Origin: Circinella umbellata | Lineage: Eukaryota; Mucoromycota; Mucoromycetes; Mucorales; Lichtheimiaceae | Reading direction: 5' to 3' | NCBI GenBank assembly: GCA_025093555.1 | Contig: JAIWNF010000005.1 | Location: 124,001-188,000 of the forward strand | DNA: 64,000 bases | Shown here: piece after piece, positions 32,711-49,841 of the stretch | Numbering within the stretch: position 1 is the first letter of the stretch | Layout: every line of letters begins with the position of its first letter | Program-made: the position numbers and the translations under genes | Notes under the pieces: generated by a model | What the model was told of the DNA's origin: nothing | Database searches by the model: none | Seen by the model: only the letters and a program-made list of their open reading frames with translations

Positions 32711-34311
32711 ACTTCCATTCGCAAGAAGCCACGGTAACGCGCGAAAAAAAATAATAATAAGAGTATGTGTAATATTAAAATACCGAATTTGTGCAATGAA
32801 GGTTGCACGAGAGAAGGAACATCGTGCACCTTACCAGAAACGGCACTGGTCAACGCGCTTAAACATTATTTGTACCTTTGAAAGTCCAAATAGCTTGTGA
32901 ATTTATATCTGGTTCTTTTCTGCATAAATGGAAATAGCCAGTTTTCTTTGTTTGAGTTACAAAAGAAGAAAAAAAAACAAGGTTGACATTCCTTGACCGT
33001 GCTTTAATTTGCCACACGGTATAATTCGCCATAACCAGAGATATCATAACCAAAGCAAAAATGAAATTATTCTATTCCATGTTGCGAATTGATCGGTGAC
33101 CTTAAAATATCAATTGAGCGTGTGATGAGATACATGACTTGGGACCTAAATTTAAGTATAGTTATTAATACATGGCGCAAGCCAAACGGGGAAGAGAGAG
33201 GAAAAAGACTGGCTGCCGAAAATAAATTGGGAACGAGATGGATTGGACAAGGGCTTATATGACGTAGGACAAGAAAAAAAGAAGAAATAGCAAAATTTAC
33301 CGGTCTGTTGTTGTGTGCAAGTAATTTATTACAGCAAATGAAGTATTCTATATAAAGGCACGCAAACCCAAGAATAAACATTATTTAATATCTTTTTTTA
33401 TCAAAATCCCTTACGGCTAACACGTTTATTGGAGGGTCTCATAATTTAATGTTGATAAATTACTATATCAGAAAAATAAAAATTTCTTTTTTTTTGGGTC
33501 TAGAGTTTGGCAGAGCTCACAAATATTAAGTTGCGAATCCAATGGGTCGACACAAACGAAACCTTTTAGTATATAGAAACGGGTTTCATGCCTAGTAACA
33601 CAGAGTTGATATTATGAGGAGAAGGGCCATTTTCGGTTGTTCAACAATTTCAGAGGGCGCAAATAATAATAAGAATATGTTTATTTTATTATATAAATAG
33701 TTATTATCAAAGTAAAGTAGAAAAAAGGGGGAAGGAAAAGAGTGATAATAAAAAAGCTATTCTTTTATTTCGTCGTAATAACAGACGATCCCCCACCATA
33801 TTATTTTTCCATTTTTTCTTCAAAAATCTAAATAACTTGAAATGGTCATATCCCGCTTTTCGATGGTAGAATGGGCCAGATAAAGAGAAAATATAATATT
33901 GAACACGACAAATAAGAACATATTGGGCGGAATTGTACACCGGATGGAAGGAGCGGAAGTATATTAGGGGACACAAAAGCTACTTCAATAAAGCAATGCA
34001 ATCTATGCTTGTCCTACGTTAAACCTCAAATTTTGCAACAGCTCAGCCGCCTTTTTCCTCATTTCCTTCATTTTGTTTAAATACTGCCCTCACCTTCCTC
34101 TTCAAGTACCTCTTTTCTTCTCCTCTCGTCAACACTTCTTCCAACTTTTTTGTTTTGCAAAAAACACCCCCATTCCTTTCTTTTAACTTCTTATACCATA
34201 CCCTCTTGTGTGTAACAGCCAGGCGCTGACCATTCGTTTTATCAACTTATAACTTTATTTTTTATCTTTTTTTTCCTCGTGTATAATTAGCTTTACGTAT
34301 ATTTATCGAAA
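32711..34311. other. Intergenic region
   Basis: No convincing gene. Overlapping minus-strand ORFs at 32859-33381 and 33707-33976 lack motifs and look like chance. The last 250 bp are C/T-rich (34080-34300), typical of a strong fungal promoter/leader ahead of the LysM gene. Confidence 0.45.
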
Positions 34312-35971
34312 ATGCTTTTACAACGAGCTATCTCTTTGGCCGCACTCGGTCTTCTCGCATTCACTAGCAACACACAAACTGTCAACGCTGAGCCCCTCGC
34401 TGTAGTTCACGGTACCAAGGGAGAAACCATTAAGATCTCTGCCAATTACCTTGCTGCTTTCGACAGTGACGATGCTCCTGAAACTCCATTCGAACTCGTT
34501 GAAGCTGACGATGTTTCCTCAAAGTTGATCTCACTCAAGAAGCGTGGTGCTGGTTGTGCTGACTACCACACTGGTAAATAATTACTTTATTAACCTTCAT
34601 TGTATTAGACCAATTTGAATTAGAAACTAACCCCTATTTATAATTATTATTATTGTAAAATTTATAGTCCAAAGCGGTGATACTTGTGGCGCCATTGCAA
34701 AGGAATACGGTATCTCGGTTGGCACATTCATGTCCTTGAATGGTCAAATCAACAGCAAGTGTACTAACTTGCACATTCATAAGAAGTACTGTGTTGAAGA
34801 AGGTTCTGGCTCATCTGGCTCTGGCTCGTCTGGTAGCTGCAGCAAGACTCATAAAGGTAAATTTTTTAGAAATTTCTTTATTTTAAGAAAGAAAAAACAA
34901 TGCAATTAATAATATTCTTTGTCTATAATTTAATTGTAGTTGTTAGCTCGGATAGCTGTGTCTCCGTTGCAAAGAAATATGGTATCTCTCTCAACGAATT
35001 CTACAACATGAATCCTAAGGTTCACCGTGGTTCTTGCGACAACCTTGATGATGGCAAGTCATACTGTGTTGCCAAGGGTGGTTCTTCTTCCGGTAAGAGC
35101 AAGAAGAAGACCTCCTCCGGTAAGAGTAAGAAGAAGACCTCCAACGTTTCTTCAAAGGTCAAGCACTTAGCTGGAAAGACCAAGTCTTCTGGCAATAAGG
35201 GTTCTTCTGGTGGTTCTGACAAGCGCAAGAAGATTCAAAGCAAGGCTGCTTTCACTTACTACTGGATTGCTCAAGCTGAAGACAACCCAGGAGGCAAGAA
35301 GGTTGCCATTAAGACCTGTGCTGGCAAGACCATCGCAAAGGTTAATGAAAACTATGCTGATGCTCTCGTCATGGAAGGTACTGGTGTCGTCAATAACAAG
35401 ATTGTCAACCTCGGTGGCTGCTCTTGCAGCAACTACAAATGTTTCGAAGAAATCAACCGCTCTGAAGAACCTTACGGTATCACTGGTAGGTTTATTTTTA
35501 TTTTATTATATACTATTAGTATTATTATTATTAACTATATTTATTTAATTTCTTAAAATTTCTGACAAAAATTACTTTTAATTACTTTTGTAATAATTAG
35601 CTTATGGCTCTGCTCTCCGTCCCTACACCAGTATTGCCGCCAATGATCTTGAAAAGGGTAGCAAGATCTATGTTCCCGAACTTGATGGCTGGTCTCTTCC
35701 TAACTCCAACAAGAAGCACAATGGTTGTTTATTGGTCGATGGTTCGTACAACTTCAAACTGTAAAATAAAATAAAAATATAATTGATTAAACTCAATACT
35801 CACGCACCTTATTTTGTACTATTCATAGATCAAAGCTGGAGTTTCGAATCCAACCATATTGATTTCTATGTCTACGAAATGAATAATTACGAAAAGTTGG
35901 ATAAGCAACACAGAGTCACCAAGGTCGACATCTACGAAGGTGGTAACTGCAAGCTTCTTAACTACCTTTAA
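34312..35971 (+). CDS. Secreted two-LysM protein with C-terminal 3D domain
   Basis: Exons 34312-34573, 34668-34856, 34940-35485, 35601-35741, 35829-35971 (426 aa). The signal peptide ISLAALGLLAFTSNTQTVNA is followed by a propeptide ending in KKRGAG, a possible Kex2 site. LysM1 is HTVQSGDTCGAIAKEYGISV and LysM2 VVSSDSCVSVAKKYGISLNE; both bind chitin/peptidoglycan in known proteins. A Ser/Gly/Lys-rich linker (GKSKKKTSSGKSKKKTS) leads to a domain reading FTYYWIAQAEDNPGGKKVAI, ALVMEGTGVVNNKIVNLGGC and SIAANDLEKGSKIYVPELDG, then KKHNGCLLVDD and NHIDFYV. That order matches bacterial 3D-domain proteins related to murein transglycosylases. The usual VGGAIKG loop is replaced by QSWSFES. The codon use is C-ending and unlike most neighbours, suggesting high expression. 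Confidence 0.85.
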
Positions 35972-37181
35972 ATTTTTTTTTCCGTTCCTGTCATTGTAAA
36001 ACAAATTTATGAGTCGAGACATAGTAACTTTTTTCTCACTCACCTATTACTTCCTACCTACCTACCTTTATTTCACTTCCCATCTTGTTTTATTTTACTC
36101 TTTGCCCATAAATTCATTTTAAACATCAATTTCTTCCCCGTTTGACAAGTATTATTTACTTTCCCCCTTTACTACTTGTCATAAAATATTTATCTTAAAT
36201 GTACTCTTTTTAATTTATGTTGTGTCCATATCCTTTCAAGTAGATTTGATGGCTGTATAATCTTTTTTGATGGTGTAACATATTTAAAATTTCGCTGCCA
36301 ACAATGATTATTTTTATTTGATATAATTGATGACGCGTATCTTTCTTATAAAAATAATCGGTAGTACCAAAGAAAAAATATCAATGTATATATATAACAA
36401 GACAATATATATAATATTTTGTAAACATGCTGTGTAGAGTTATCTTCCCAAATACATGCTTAATTCCTAAAATCAGTTCTTTAATTGAAGAGTTTCCTAA
36501 TATTCTATTCATTTTTCAGTTACAGCGACTCCGCAGGATAAATAGTTACACAAAAATAATATGTTTTCCCAAAATGGTCAATGCATTCTATGAAAAACTC
36601 GATGAGCTCGTTTTTTTTTTGACCTCAAGTGGGAAAAAACACCGTAATCGGATGATAATTTGAGAGAAAGAGAAAAAAAAAGGGGATGTGCAATCACAGG
36701 GATTCCAGAGTATGTTTCGATGCAAAATCAGATAAATTTTTCTTTTTCTCCTATAATTAATTTCTTTTTTATCCAATTTTATTGATTAAACTTGTAAAAA
36801 TGCTTGCAAAATAAACGCGCACTAAAAACCGAAATAGTTTAGCGCAAAAGGCAAAACTTTGTCTTTTAAACTCTTATCCCCTTATTTTTTCGTTACTGCT
36901 ATATTGTTGTGCCACGTGCAATTCATTTAATTACATTCTTTTTTTCGAAACAACCGTTTTTCGTTTCAGTATTATTAAACACATGAGAAGTAGAAAATAA
37001 GGTAAAAAGTATAAAAAAAGATATCTTTTGCTCATTTGCAGAAAGCTATTAATATAAAATTACACCACAATTACCCGGGAAAAAGATGAAGCTTAATATT
37101 CCGAAAATATATATTAATGCAAAGTTATACATAGTAATAATGGTTCTTAATACAGTAAAAAGTTTAATTAGCAATGAGAAA
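35972..37181. other. Intergenic region
   Basis: 3' flanks of two convergent genes. Pyrimidine-rich 36040-36200 could be the LysM 3' UTR. No gene, RNA or element seen. Confidence 0.5.
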
Positions 37182-39393
37182 TTATGCTCTAGAAATGGGC
37201 CTTCGTCGCGCTCTTAAAGGATGAAGTTCATTTTCAAGACCGAACCCAATATGGCCGGGTTTATGATCCATTCTCTTTACTTCTCCAAATGTTATGTCTA
37301 CTGTGCTGGCTTTTTCGAAGAGAGTCCGCTGTCCCGCATACGAGTACCCTTTGAATTGCTCTGCCGCACTTTTTGTGAACCCAGTAACAAGCAATGCAAT
37401 TTGTGAATTGCCGCGGGAAACACCATTTGTCTGATATAAACTGGCGATCCATACCGAAACCCACCAAAGTAATGGAACAGCTAGTATTAATGATATCGTA
37501 TAATATGATGCACGATCCAAAGAGTATACCGCCTGAATAGGATAACACCCTTCAGCATAAGTACCTGTTATACTTTGTTCAGGTCGAATCAATGACACTG
37601 ACAAGTCAGTTTGATTAAATGCGTCGCGCAAAAAGTTTTCCATGGTATTACGGTCCGGGTTATTAGTAGCCCATGCGTTTGCCAATCTGTTTTGAAAAGC
37701 TTCTTGTTTTAATACCGTCATCGTCATCAAGAGCGTTAATTGGTATGAGTAAGCATTTAACATTAATCGTGGTGAACCAGAATAGTCATCGAGTGACATC
37801 CAAAGCGACGCGTTAATCAGACGATCATAATCCATATCAATAGGCTGCTTGGGTCCTAATTCAATAAAATAGCTTTGTCCTTCTTTCGTGTAAATCGTGT
37901 TGAGTGACTTTTGTGTCCGTAGAGTGCATTCCCGCACAACAATTTCTTCTAAACGTTCAATGGATTTTCGGGTGGCCTGCCCTTGATATGTCATGGTGAC
38001 AAATGTTTGATCTCCTACAAAGTTACGTACCTCTGGACGACCATTGGGATCAACATCAGCAGGTACACTTTGACGTACAATATCAAAATAAGTGCGGTTG
38101 AACATGGAGCCTGAATAAAATACACGTGGGGCTACAGGTTGTGAATTTCCATAATAATCGGCCAAAGTAGTGGGATTTCTTGTTTTTTCGTCAATAATTT
38201 GAGTTTCTCCAAAAGTACCATCATGACATTCCATATCCGTATAAAACATTTCCACGTTTGGGAATTTCAAACTGATGGTTTCATTGTTGTAATCGTAATT
38301 GACAGGTATATCTCCTTTATATGGTGCTGTGTCAAAGCCGTAAACTACAAGATACTGATTTCTTAAACCGTAATTTAGGCGCTGATCGTAAGGATATCTT
38401 AGAGTTGATAAGTCATCAAGTGAAAGATTGACATGATGGAGTTTTCCATTAAATTTGTCACTTCCATTTAGACAATAGTGGTCACTAGCATAGGTGGTAA
38501 GCACAACTTGGCTGGCAGGTCCAATGGCTATTAAACCGAATTGAAATATGACTGCTGGAATGATGACATAATCAAGGCGAAGTGAAAATAAAACACGCAG
38601 AGCACCTGTTTTTCATGTTATCTGTATTAATACCAATGTAAACACTGTAAAAACTAATTTATAATGAAGCTTCTTTAAACTACATTACCGCCTACTCCTC
38701 GAGTACAAGCATCGTATAAATCGATCAAACTGAGGACTCCGCCATCCTGTAATCGAACCCATTTATATTCAGATACAGCACTATTGTAGAATCAACTAAT
38801 TATTAGATCAGACTTTTTTATCCTTTACAACCCAAACATCAAAATATAAATAAGAACGCTACATACTAGCCAATTCCACCTGCTATGCACATCTTTAAAA
38901 GAGTCGTCAGTAATGCTACAACTGACGGTATTTTCATACTAGCCATGGTATAATCGAGGGTTTGTCCATCTGCGCTGATGTAAACGTAGATAAGCGTGCC
39001 CATTAAAGCGATCGTTAATAACACGTTTAAAATTGGCAAAAAAATCATTCCAAGAAGATCACGAGCACCCGATAATTTTGTCATGATAGCTTGTTTTCTC
39101 GTTGATGGTATTTTTTTCTACAGTGGTTGTAACGAGAAAAGAAAATAAATTAGATATTATGAAGAGCATAATTATATTTACACTCTTTACAATAAAAACG
39201 CTGTTTGGTGTAAAAAACGAACCTTTTTTTCATTAGGATATTTTTCTTCAGTTTTCGAAGTCGGTTCTATCTCACTATTTTCTTCATTTGACTGTGTGCT
39301 GACTTGGCTTAAGCTCTCCAAGCTTTGAGGTACTCGAGATGTACTTTCTTTATGAATATTAGTACCAGTAAGAGGCGTACTTGATGTAGCCAT
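37182..39393 (-). CDS. Fungal multi-pass membrane protein (DUF3176-like architecture)
   Basis: Four exons: 39393-39223, 39117-38867, 38780-38689, 38605-37182 (645 aa). A Ser/Thr-rich cytosolic N-terminus is followed by TM1 (LLGMIFLPILNVLLTIALMG), TM2 (PSVVALLTTLLKMCIAGGIG), a cytosolic segment WVRLQDGGVLSLIDLYDACT, TM3 (YVIIPAVIFQFGLIAIGPAS), a large loop of about 350 residues with N-glycosylation sites, and TM4 (YTISLILAVPLLWWVSVWIA) with a basic tail. This three-plus-one TM layout and the D-x-x-x-R-G segment before TM3 recall the fungal DUF3176 family, whose function is unknown. The first intron uses a GTTCGT donor. Confidence 0.75.
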
Positions 39394-42300
39394 GGTAATA
39401 TATAATGGATGGGCTTAAAGGCCACAATAAAAGATTACAACAAGTGTAAAAAGGGTTATAATAAAAAATCGGACCAACGAGAATAAAATGAAAAAAAAGT
39501 AGGCATTAGCTCTATCAGGCAATAAAGCCAAACTGCGCCATAAAGTCTAAAATGCACTATTACTTAAAAATTTCATCACTGAGCTAATTTATTATATATG
39601 AATTTTCTTCCAAAACGAAAAAATTATTTAGTTCCAAAACAAATGGCGCCATGACTAATAGTAATAGAATAGCATATTAAAAATATCACTAACGTATTTA
39701 TTGTAGCACGAGACATTATAAACAAAAATTAAGCATTTTTGACCTTTAAATAATGACAATTTAGAGCTTCCTTTAATAAGATTACCATATACACCTTTAT
39801 GTTTAATGTGGCTGTGGCTTTTTTGTGTGACATTTGCATGTGTAAGTAAGTAATCTTGGTGAAAAAAACCCCACAACTTTAGAATTTAACTACACTGCAG
39901 GATTCTGACTAATGATTGGCCAATCTTGATTTTTTAATTTGGCATAGGGTAAATTCTTTCAGTTTGTGCGAATTATGTATCATAAAACCCGCCATTGTGA
40001 AAAATCAACAGCGCCAAGTTAAAAAAACCATCTGTGCCAAGTTGAAAAGTCGAAATGCTGTAGAATGCTGAGTTTTGTATACACTTACTGTGTGAAGACC
40101 TTGCCGATTTTTTTCGCTTTGATCAGTATAATTTACATCAAGTATATCCCCCTTTTTGTTCTTCTTTTAAGATTTATTATATAATACTACGATGCTCACC
40201 GTTGAAGTATTCAGTACAATGACAAACTATTATAAAAAGACCGTCTTTATAAGGTATTCAATAAACACTCATGTTGCTGTGCTTCTATACCCTATATATG
40301 TATAGCGCTGTTATGATATAATGGGGTACTGTTTCTACTTACTCAAAGTTACGCTTAACCCCCCCCCCACTTTTTATTATTATGATCCATGGTGCAATTT
40401 ATCGGTTTCATTTTGTAAGACTTCTTCTATAATTTCGCAGTGGGCTAATTTCACTTTTCTATTTCAAGATTAGAAAATTGAGATAACTCAATCAAGAAAT
40501 ATTATAATTATGGAAAAAAAGCCCTGTACTACTATCTCGTATATGGTATTTCCGGTAACTGTGTTATATATATAAAATAATATTAGGGTACTATACACTG
40601 GCCTCGGAGGAACTTTTATAAAGTAGAGGATATAAAGAAAAACAACCAGTTTTTTTTTTTGCTTCACTGTAAAGAATTATTAAAATTTAAAAAAAACGCC
40701 TTGTGTATTTTTAGTGGCGTCCACATGATGAACGAGATATATTTGACTTTATTCTAACCTCTTTTACTTATTTTAGAAAAACATACAACCATATCTGGAA
40801 TACTTACAATACCTAGCATAACTAAGCAATTGACTTTTTCCTCCATTAAGGGCGACTGTTATACTTAAGAATCTAAGACGACCCTATCTAAGATCATAAT
40901 GACATTATTATGACATACGTAATATTGGATGTTACTAGAATCTTTAAATATAATGTAAGAAGCTTTATACAAGTAGACGTTTTGTTGAAGTATGCTAAAT
41001 ATAGACTCAAAAGTGTTTATGTATAATATTATGTATGATATTGTTATTATCTTTAATGTAAATCGACAAACATACTTCATCAAGATGATAAATAGCACTA
41101 TGGAAGTTAAAAAAAATATATATTATCATAGGGTAAATTATATACAACCTGTCTCAAATCTTAATGTGGTTATGACACGAGGTAAAAACAAAACTGGATC
41201 AAACGTTTTATAACTGCATGCTATAATTGTTCATGAGAACATCCAGATGATCAATCAAAGACGATCTGAGGTGAGCATATTGATTACTTTATTTCCAAGG
41301 GTATTGAATAAAGGTAGCACACGTAGTGGCTTTAGTTACTCATTTAGTAAAATATCTTAAAAGTTTTTGAAGGGTACAACGTAAAACTATCAATAAATAT
41401 AATAAACGAGTAGAGCAATAATTGTCAAACATGATAATAATATTGAGTACAGTTAACATGTTACTATTTAGATTAATCCATATCAAACAAAGTTCATGCT
41501 TCAGTCAAAATTTAACTCATACGTATGTAATTTCAAATGGTATGATAATGATAATTAGTCCATATAACCCCAAATCATATTACTGGGGTCCAACTATATA
41601 CCATTTACTTAGCGTAAATAAAATTGAAAAAGAAAAAATAATACGATGATGATGGGCATACCATGTGATGATGCACGAAAAACGCCTTCATGATATCATT
41701 CGACTTATCTACAATGTGGATAAAGACGAAGCACTTTACATTACACTTGAAAATAATATACATTATTTTATCATTTCAAAACCTTGAGCTTCTCAATGTA
41801 GGACAGCACCCATAACAACTATTTTTTTTTCGTATTTCAAATAATGAATAATGGATGTAATGCTATGAAAGGGGTTGGACTCCATTTGTTTTTTTCAAAA
41901 ATGTTGGGTGTGGGTTAATAAATTAATAATGCATAGATTATAAAATCTAGGAACTACTTTATCGTGTGAAGAAGAGAGGAGAAAACTGAGGCAATTCAGG
42001 GGGCTCAAAAAATATGAATATTGCTGCGTTGTACATACATTATTCTTCTCTCTTGGCTTAGTAAAAAAAAGTATGATCACGTTCGTTATTCTAATTCAAT
42101 ACTTATTGCATAACAACAAGACAAATAGTTTTGATTATTTATGTTTTGATTTAGTTTCTTCTTGACAAGTGACAATATTTATCGTGATATATTATACAAA
42201 TAAATAGACGACCGATTATTATTATTATTATTATTATGGTTACCTAACTTCGTCTGTGTTGAGAGAAAATGGTATTACCATGAAAGCTGGTTTTATGCGG

Positions 42301-43384
42301 AACCATAAAAAAAGCTGCTTTTTGAGCTTTTTATATGATATTTTTCGTTGTACGAAGAATAACAATAATAACAATATTTAAAGATTAACGAACAAAGAAA
42401 TTTTTATTCATTTTTAAACTTGACTTCTAAGAATAATGACGGCACAATATAATCATAAATACTGCAAGTATACTCGATATTTTAGCTGTTATTCATGATA
42501 TCATTGTCATAACTCTCATTATATGTTTTGAATAAAGAGAAGAAAAAAAAATTGGAACATTTTATTTCAAGATAGAAAAGAATGTTTACATGTGTTCCAA
42601 ACTAGGAACAATTCTTTTACAAAAAATTATCAAGCCGATCATTAACTAAAATCGGCACACTTCTGCATATAACCCAAAAAGTATGTCCGTTAATGATAAA
42701 GTTATATTTTTTTTTCTTTCGGTGCAGTCGATGAAACACGCGGACAAGCATCCCGGCAAATTGCAAAAAAAGGGGGTTGAGGAGTTGTTAAGCATAATAG
42801 CTCACCGATATCCCGTCTAGTTTGGTCGTACAAATACAAGTCGGTGATCAAGTGGCGTAATCTTAATGCCATTTTTTTTATGCTAAGGGTCCTAATCTTT
42901 CAAAAAATAAAAAAAGTGGATAGCAACCCTCATTGTATAAAAATATTCGAGAAAAAATATTAAATTCAAGTATTTTTAACATTGAGTGAATTATATTTTA
43001 ACGTATAAATTAAAAAAGAATAAAAATGTGAAAGAACAAAGAGGTCAATCCAACAATTCTAAGTTTATCTCACGAGACGCTCTCTCTCTATCACTCTCTC
43101 TCTCTCTCTTCATATTCAACACACGGGTTTGCGTAGTAAGTTGGCTACTGGGTCGTAAAGTGACAAAGAAAGGGGGGAGACCCGGTATTGTATTGTTGTA
43201 CTGGAAACGCCAAGTAGCACTTCCTGGAGCACTCGGTGAAGCACATTTTATGGTTGTTTTTGATATATAAGACTACTCTTTGTCGATTTTTTTTGGTTTT
43301 TTTTTTCTCTTTTTCTCAAGCTCCTTTTTTTATTTTTCTTTAAAGCATTTCCATTTTTCCAAAACTTTTCCTGAATTTTTTCTA
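39394..43384. other. Gene-poor AT-rich region, 4 kb
   Basis: No supported gene. It contains a C9 run at 40360-40368, an (ATT)n tract at 42217-42237 and a (CT)n tract at 43079-43109. Small ORFs at 40992-41213, 41422-41649 and a 39-codon frame near 41665-41787 have no recognisable features. The last kilobase before the forkhead start may be its regulatory region; the leader at 43290-43380 is T-rich. Confidence 0.5.
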
Positions 43385-45590
43385 ATGACATCTGATAATA
43401 ACATTACACCGCCTGCATTACCCTCCGAGCTGTGTTTCCAGTTGGTCCGTCCACCGACACAAACAAGTCGTGCAACGAACGAAAATCAACAAAACAACAA
43501 CAATAGTGACAGTAATAATAATAACGAGCAATCATCGTGTATGGGTATTATTTCATCATTTCCTATTATTCAAGAAACGCCCAGACGCAATGGACATGGA
43601 AGAAGAATATATGGAAACGAACCTTCTGAACATATTCAAACACAACAACATCAACAACAGCAGCGTCAACAACAACAACAACAACAACAACAACAACCTC
43701 CACCTCCACCTCCTCCACAACGTCCAAGGCCTGCAGATTTCCGTTTTAAAATTGAGTCTGGCGGTACACAACTAGAAGAAGATGACGATTTGGATATGTG
43801 TCCTGCTCGTACAAGAACAGGATGGCCAACAAAAATTATACCTTGGTGGAAACCTAACGATGCTGATGAAAAACCACCTTATTCTTATGCCACTCTTATT
43901 GCACACGCTATTCTATCAAGTAAAGATGGTCGTTTGACTTTAAGTGACATTTACAAATGGATTTCAGAAAACTATCCTCATTACGTTCTTGGACAACATC
44001 ATGGTTGGCAGGTAAGAAATAGAACTAAAAACAAAAATTTGAAACAATGAAAATTTAAATTTATTGTGTTGTGCAATTTCTTTTTTGTTTTATTTTTATT
44101 TTTTCCAGAATTCAATCCGTCATAATTTATCTCTTAACAAGAAATGGTTTTTGAAACTGGAACGCCGTCCTACTCAGGCTAATCCTGGAAAAGGTTGCTA
44201 TTGGACCTTAGTCCCCGGCACCGAACAAATTTTCATTGACAATTTGACACAGGCCGGCGGGCATAGTCGCAAGCATCATGACATCGGACTGACAGCCGAA
44301 CTTTCAATGGGTCATCGTCGCGGCTCATGTTACTATGGTCCTACAACTGTAACGCCTACCACTGATATTCTTGGTTCCACCGCTTTAAGTCATGACAATA
44401 TGTTAATCACGCGTCCCGAAGACTATGAATCACCGAAAAAGACTTCGGTTTCCAAAGAACCTGCTAACATGTCACCTTTGTATACTACCTTTCGCATGAA
44501 TGATCAACAAGATGAGAAAAAACGCGAAAACGGATCTCTTCACAAAAAACGTATTAACAAGCGACGAAAACAGCAAAAGAAACGCCGCGAACCAGGATCT
44601 TATGCTGAATCCGAATATGATTCTGGTGTTGATGTCAGTAGTAAATATGTACCTCACCACAAGAAAAAGAATCAAGAAAAGGGGAAGCAACAAGTATCGC
44701 CTTCAGCATCATCTTCAACGACAAGTGTTCCCATGGCAGCAACAAGTAATGATCTTTCATGGCAGCAAGATCTTTTTGATTTGGCCTTAGATGTTACTCG
44801 CCCATTGTCTCAACTTAACCTTGATGGAGATGCTAACACTTTCTTGCCTTGTGTTCCTGACGACAGCAATACAGCATCATGGATGCAGCCTTGGTTTACT
44901 GCTGATCCCGCTTCGGAAGCCGCAGCTCAACAACAACATGCCATGTTGAATAATGCGGTTCTTGATCACACGCAGTGGAACGTAGAACAACAGCAATCGG
45001 CTTGGGATAATACGTTATTGCAGTTGCAAAATACAGAAGATCTTTTTACACCTAATGTCACTCCATCTACTTCTTACCCAACTTTACTTGCATCACGATA
45101 TGAACCCAAGAACGAAGTTGTTGTTGATGATATATCGCAATGCTCTTATGCTGCCGATATGGCCAAGATCGAAGAAAGTCTCAGGGAATTAGTTGCTATC
45201 CAACAAGAAGAGCAACCACAACAGTATATTTCTCAAGAACAACACCCACAACAAAATACTATTGCTACATGTAGTGGTAACTCAATTGAACAGCAAGATC
45301 TTAAGTTAGCTCATTATCCCGTTGTTATTAATCTGGATGATGAAGAAGTAACAACACGATATTTACATTTCGAAGATGAAAACGAAGGCGATGCAGACGA
45401 CGAAACAGACGGTGAAGATGATGTTGAAGGTGGTAATCAACAACTATTATCAAATGAATCTCTTTCTAACAACTGTGATCCTCGTCTTATTTTATCATAT
45501 CCTGAAGGAAATACTAGTTTTGATGATGTTCCTACTTCAATTCTTGATCATCACGAATTTGTATCTATGTCCCAATTATTGTATTCATAA
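43385..45590 (+). CDS. Forkhead-box transcription factor
   Basis: Exons 43385-44011 and 44109-45590 (702 aa). The forkhead domain starts at about residue 163: [40 protein letters not shown], then across the intron [20 protein letters not shown] and [10 protein letters not shown]. The recognition helix N-S-I-R-H-N-L-S-L is intact. The intron falls exactly before NSIRHNLSL. An N-terminal Asn tract and a poly-Gln/poly-Pro run precede the domain; a basic [15 protein letters not shown] (nuclear localisation) and an acidic, Gln-rich C-terminus (possible activation region) follow. I chose the ATG at 43385 over 43280 because the latter would add a Phe-rich stretch from the T-rich leader. Which fungal forkhead it corresponds to is unclear. 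Confidence 0.9.
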
Positions 45591-46301
45591 ATATATTACC
45601 CTGTTTTGTTGTTTTACGTTTCTTTTCCTTTTCTTTATACCTTTGTTTATCATGTCCTACCTGCTGCAGTATAATACCCCCTCTTTTCTCTGCTTTCTCT
45701 TTGTTGTTTTTTTTGTTGTAATTGAATAAATAAAAAAACATCTATTTGCCATTTTGGCATTATGTAATATCATCATACTAAAAAAAGTAACAAAAGTAAG
45801 ATACATCAAAGCAAAATACGTAGCACATTTCGATATATGGAAAAACGAAAACAAATCTCAAACATTAAGAATATTCTCACCCCTAAAAATGAATGTAAAC
45901 GATAAAACTGCCGCCATAATCAGATGATGAATAAAGGCTTAGTCAGGTGTGCAATAAGCTAGATTACAATGAAAATTGTTTTTGACAAGATTCATAACAA
46001 CAAACCATCAAAGGAAATTCATGTTTACATATTTATACGCAATTTAACAGAAAAAGTTTATTTATTTTTTTAAAAAAAAAACAAAGTAAAAGAAAAAAGT
46101 TATTTGTATTTGGGGGAGGACAAAAAAGGAACAGAGAGAGAGAGGGCGTGTGGGTGTGCATGGTGTAATAATGTTTTGTGAGTGTAAGTGATTTGTTTAT
46201 AATGTGCGTGAATGTGAAGTTTCGTAAAGAAAGTGAGAAAGTGTGTGTTATGATGTATGTGTTCGTTTGTTTTCATATATAACAATGTTGTTTGGTCCTT
46301 T
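45591..46301. other. Intergenic region between convergent forkhead and cdc48 genes
   Basis: T-rich 3' flank of the forkhead gene, AT-rich centre, then a G/T-rich stretch (46110-46260) that is the 3' UTR side of cdc48. No gene seen. Confidence 0.5.

Positions 46302-49841
<3,540 letters not shown>

Noticed and set aside
33067..33976. Minus-strand ORFs of 89-104 codons
   Set aside because: Phe/Leu/Ser-rich, no motif, no splice partners.
41422..41787. Two small plus-strand ORFs (75 and 39 codons)
   Set aside because: Composition typical of AT-rich spacer; considered a mitochondrial insert or a small gene but found no recognisable sequence.
43556..43771. Leu-rich minus-strand ORF
   Set aside because: Antisense of the poly-Gln tract of the forkhead gene.
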